The notes under the pieces: model-generated
Told to the model about the DNA's origin: nothing
The model's database searches: none
The model's input: only the letters and a program-made list of their open reading frames with translations
Source of the DNA: CAZXMB01 sp964641715
Lineage (GTDB): Bacteria > Desulfobacterota > BSN033 > UBA1163
Assembly (NCBI GenBank): GCA_964641715.1
Contig: CAZXMB010000147.1
Span: 1-7,370, forward strand
Length of the DNA stretch: 7,370 bases
Direction of reading: 5' to 3'
Made by a program: the position numbers and the translations under genes
Shown here: piece after piece, positions 6,185 through 7,370 of the stretch
Layout: every line of letters begins with the position of its first letter
Numbering within the stretch: position 1 is the stretch's first letter

Positions 6185-6760
6185 ATGTTGATGAGACCTT
6201 TTTCGATGAACCTTAGCTTTAAGACAGGAAACTTCACGCCTCATGACCGGACCAATATCCGGAGGCTGAGTGATATGAAAGGGATGTTTCTCGACCCCGA
6301 AGTGGAGCAACGGATTCTTGAAAAGGAAAACCCGATCATCTACTCTTTCAGCGAAAGGGTTCTCCCGGAAGAGAGCGGCCACCTCCAACTGGCCACGACC
6401 ACTATCCACCCGGGAAGGATTGGTGAAGAATATTTTATGACCAAAGGCCACTACCATCGAAGGCCGGATACCTCGGAGGTCTACTTGGGTCTCGAGGGGG
6501 AAGGATACCTTCTCGTTCAGACGGAAAAAGGAGAATTCGAATCCCTCCCCATCCATCCCGGAACCGTCGCCTATATCCCGCCCTACTGGGGACACCGTAT
6601 GGTCAACACCGGATTGAAGCCCTTTGTCTTCTTCGCTGTCTATCCGGGAGATGCAGGTCATAATTACGGGGACATTGAAAGAACGGGGTTTGCCAAAGTC
6701 CTTGTGGAGAGAGAGGGGAAAACCTTGCTCATTGATAATCCGAAGTGGAAGAGAGGATGA
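6185..6760 (+). CDS. pgiA: Cupin-type glucose-6-phosphate isomerase (archaeal-type PGI family)
   Basis: A 191-residue cupin protein resembling Pyrococcus furiosus phosphoglucose isomerase along its whole length, which interconverts glucose 6-phosphate and fructose 6-phosphate using one bound divalent metal. The metal set is present as H89 and H91 in TKGHYH (86-91), E98 in SEVYLGL (97-103) and H137 in IPPYWGHRMVN (131-141), each one residue later than the Pyrococcus positions. RRLSDM (27-32), GTVAYIPP (126-133), YPGDAGHNYG (153-162) and DNPKW near the end are also family marks. Length matches the family (about 190). It follows the M20 gene by 25 nt and ends in an ATGA overlap with the next hydrolase. 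This is a bacterial copy of a fold commonest in archaea. Family assignment is firm. That glucose 6-phosphate is the true substrate here is inferred; another sugar phosphate is possible. Confidence 0.88.
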   Translation: MLMRPFSMNLSFKTGNFTPHDRTNIRRLSDMKGMFLDPEVEQRILEKENPIIYSFSERVLPEESGHLQLATTTIHPGRIGEEYFMTKGHYHRRPDTSEVYLGLEGEGYLLVQTEKGEFESLPIHPGTVAYIPPYWGHRMVNTGLKPFVFFAVYPGDAGHNYGDIERTGFAKVLVEREGKTLLIDNPKWKRG

Positions 6761-7359
6761 AATTCGATCTTGAAAAGATCCTGAAAGAACTCAAGCCCTA
6801 CCGGGGAAAGAGGGCAACCCCTGATCCCGAACGGGCCTGCCTTCTGGTGATTGATCTTCAGAACTATTTTAAAAGGATTGCCCAGCCCATCCTCGGAAAT
6901 ATCCTGCAGGTGATTCATCTCTGCCGAAAGAAGAATCTACCCATCATCTTTACCCAGCATGGCCATACTGATCCTCCCTCAGACGGAGGAGTGCTTGCCG
7001 AGTGGTGGGGAGAGCTGATCATTTCAGGGACAGAGGATTGGAAATTTCTTCCGGAAATCATCATCCGTAAAGAGGATACGATTCTTCCCAAGAAACGTTA
7101 TAGTGCTTTTTTTGAGACAGAGCTGGATCAGACTCTTCGATCCAGAGGAATTCGGGATCTGATTATCTCAGGAGTGATGACCAACCTCTGCTGCGAGACC
7201 ACAGCCCGGGATGCCTTTATGAGGGATTACAGGGTTTTCGTCCTCATTGACGGGACCGCCACCCGAAGAAGCGATCTCCACCTCGCCACCCTGAAAAACC
7301 TCGGCTTCGGTTTCGCCTACCTCCTCACCTCCAGCGAATTGATCCGGGCATTGAAGTAA
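6757..7359 (+). CDS. Isochorismatase-family cysteine hydrolase
   Basis: A 200-residue cytoplasmic alpha/beta hydrolase of the isochorismatase/nicotinamidase superfamily. The catalytic triad is visible as D33 in VIDLQNYF (31-38), K112 in LPKKRYSAFFET (110-121) and C145 in GVMTNLCCETTARDAF (139-154), with the cis-peptide expected at V140-M141. The TNxCxExTARDA form is typical of amidase-like members such as nicotinamidases, N-carbamoylsarcosine hydrolases and ureidoacrylate hydrolases; it does not look like EntB-type isochorismatase, and no aryl-carrier domain is attached. A Trp-rich segment (83-95) probably shapes the substrate lid. I chose the ATG at 6757, whose ATGA overlaps the isomerase stop, with GGAAGAG-like bases just upstream; a GTG at 6745 would add four residues. 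Translation is likely coupled. The exact substrate is unknown. The window ends 11 nt past the stop. Confidence 0.88.
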   Translation: MKFDLEKILKELKPYRGKRATPDPERACLLVIDLQNYFKRIAQPILGNILQVIHLCRKKNLPIIFTQHGHTDPPSDGGVLAEWWGELIISGTEDWKFLPEIIIRKEDTILPKKRYSAFFETELDQTLRSRGIRDLIISGVMTNLCCETTARDAFMRDYRVFVLIDGTATRRSDLHLATLKNLGFGFAYLLTSSELIRALK

Positions 7360-7370
7360 AGCTCCCCGCC

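Noticed and set aside
6167..6661. Minus-strand open frame of 164 codons opposite the cupin isomerase
   Set aside because: Shadow of a gene with complete family motifs on the plus strand.

Overview
The window is a bacterial, probably metagenome-derived, stretch holding two divergent gene blocks and one scaffold gap. Gene content and protein style (a livKHMGF importer whose binding protein and ATPases resemble those I recall from Desulfobacterota, formerly Deltaproteobacteria, and an archaeal-type cupin sugar isomerase) suggest an anaerobic Desulfobacterota-like lineage. This placement is inference; no rRNA or marker gene is present to test it.

Minus strand (4772 down to 206): a complete five-gene Liv-type ABC importer in the order livK-livH-livM-livG-livF. 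It comprises a periplasmic binding protein, two permeases and two ATPases. The last four genes are packed with overlaps or gaps of 10 nt or less. livK is separated from livH by 100 nt containing a strong hairpin. A near-consensus sigma-70 promoter (TTGACA, 17 bp, TAAAAT) lies upstream of livK. The livK gene contains 100 Ns (4275-4374), a placeholder gap inside the binding domain. Below livF, positions 1-205 hold no gene, only a perfect palindrome at the extreme left edge (1-21) and a weak hairpin.

Plus strand (4960 to 7359): three tightly coupled genes encode an M20 (ArgE/DapE-type) metallohydrolase, a cupin-type phosphoglucose isomerase and an isochorismatase-family cysteine hydrolase. Spacing is 25 nt between the first two, then an ATGA overlap. 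A candidate promoter (TTGCCT, 17 bp, TAATAT) lies back to back with the liv promoter in the 187-nt divergent region.

Together the genes suggest uptake of small amino-acid-like or amide compounds by the Liv importer, with two hydrolases that cut acyl, amide or ureido bonds alongside. The role of the sugar isomerase in this set is unclear. Nothing here is clearly a novel defence, mobile or RNA system. The most unusual points are the bacterial cupin isomerase wedged between two hydrolases, the degenerate ABC signature of LivG, the hairpin between livK and livH, and a livK leader with a near-perfect anti-SD complement and a short ORF. No tRNA, rRNA, CRISPR or transposase was seen.
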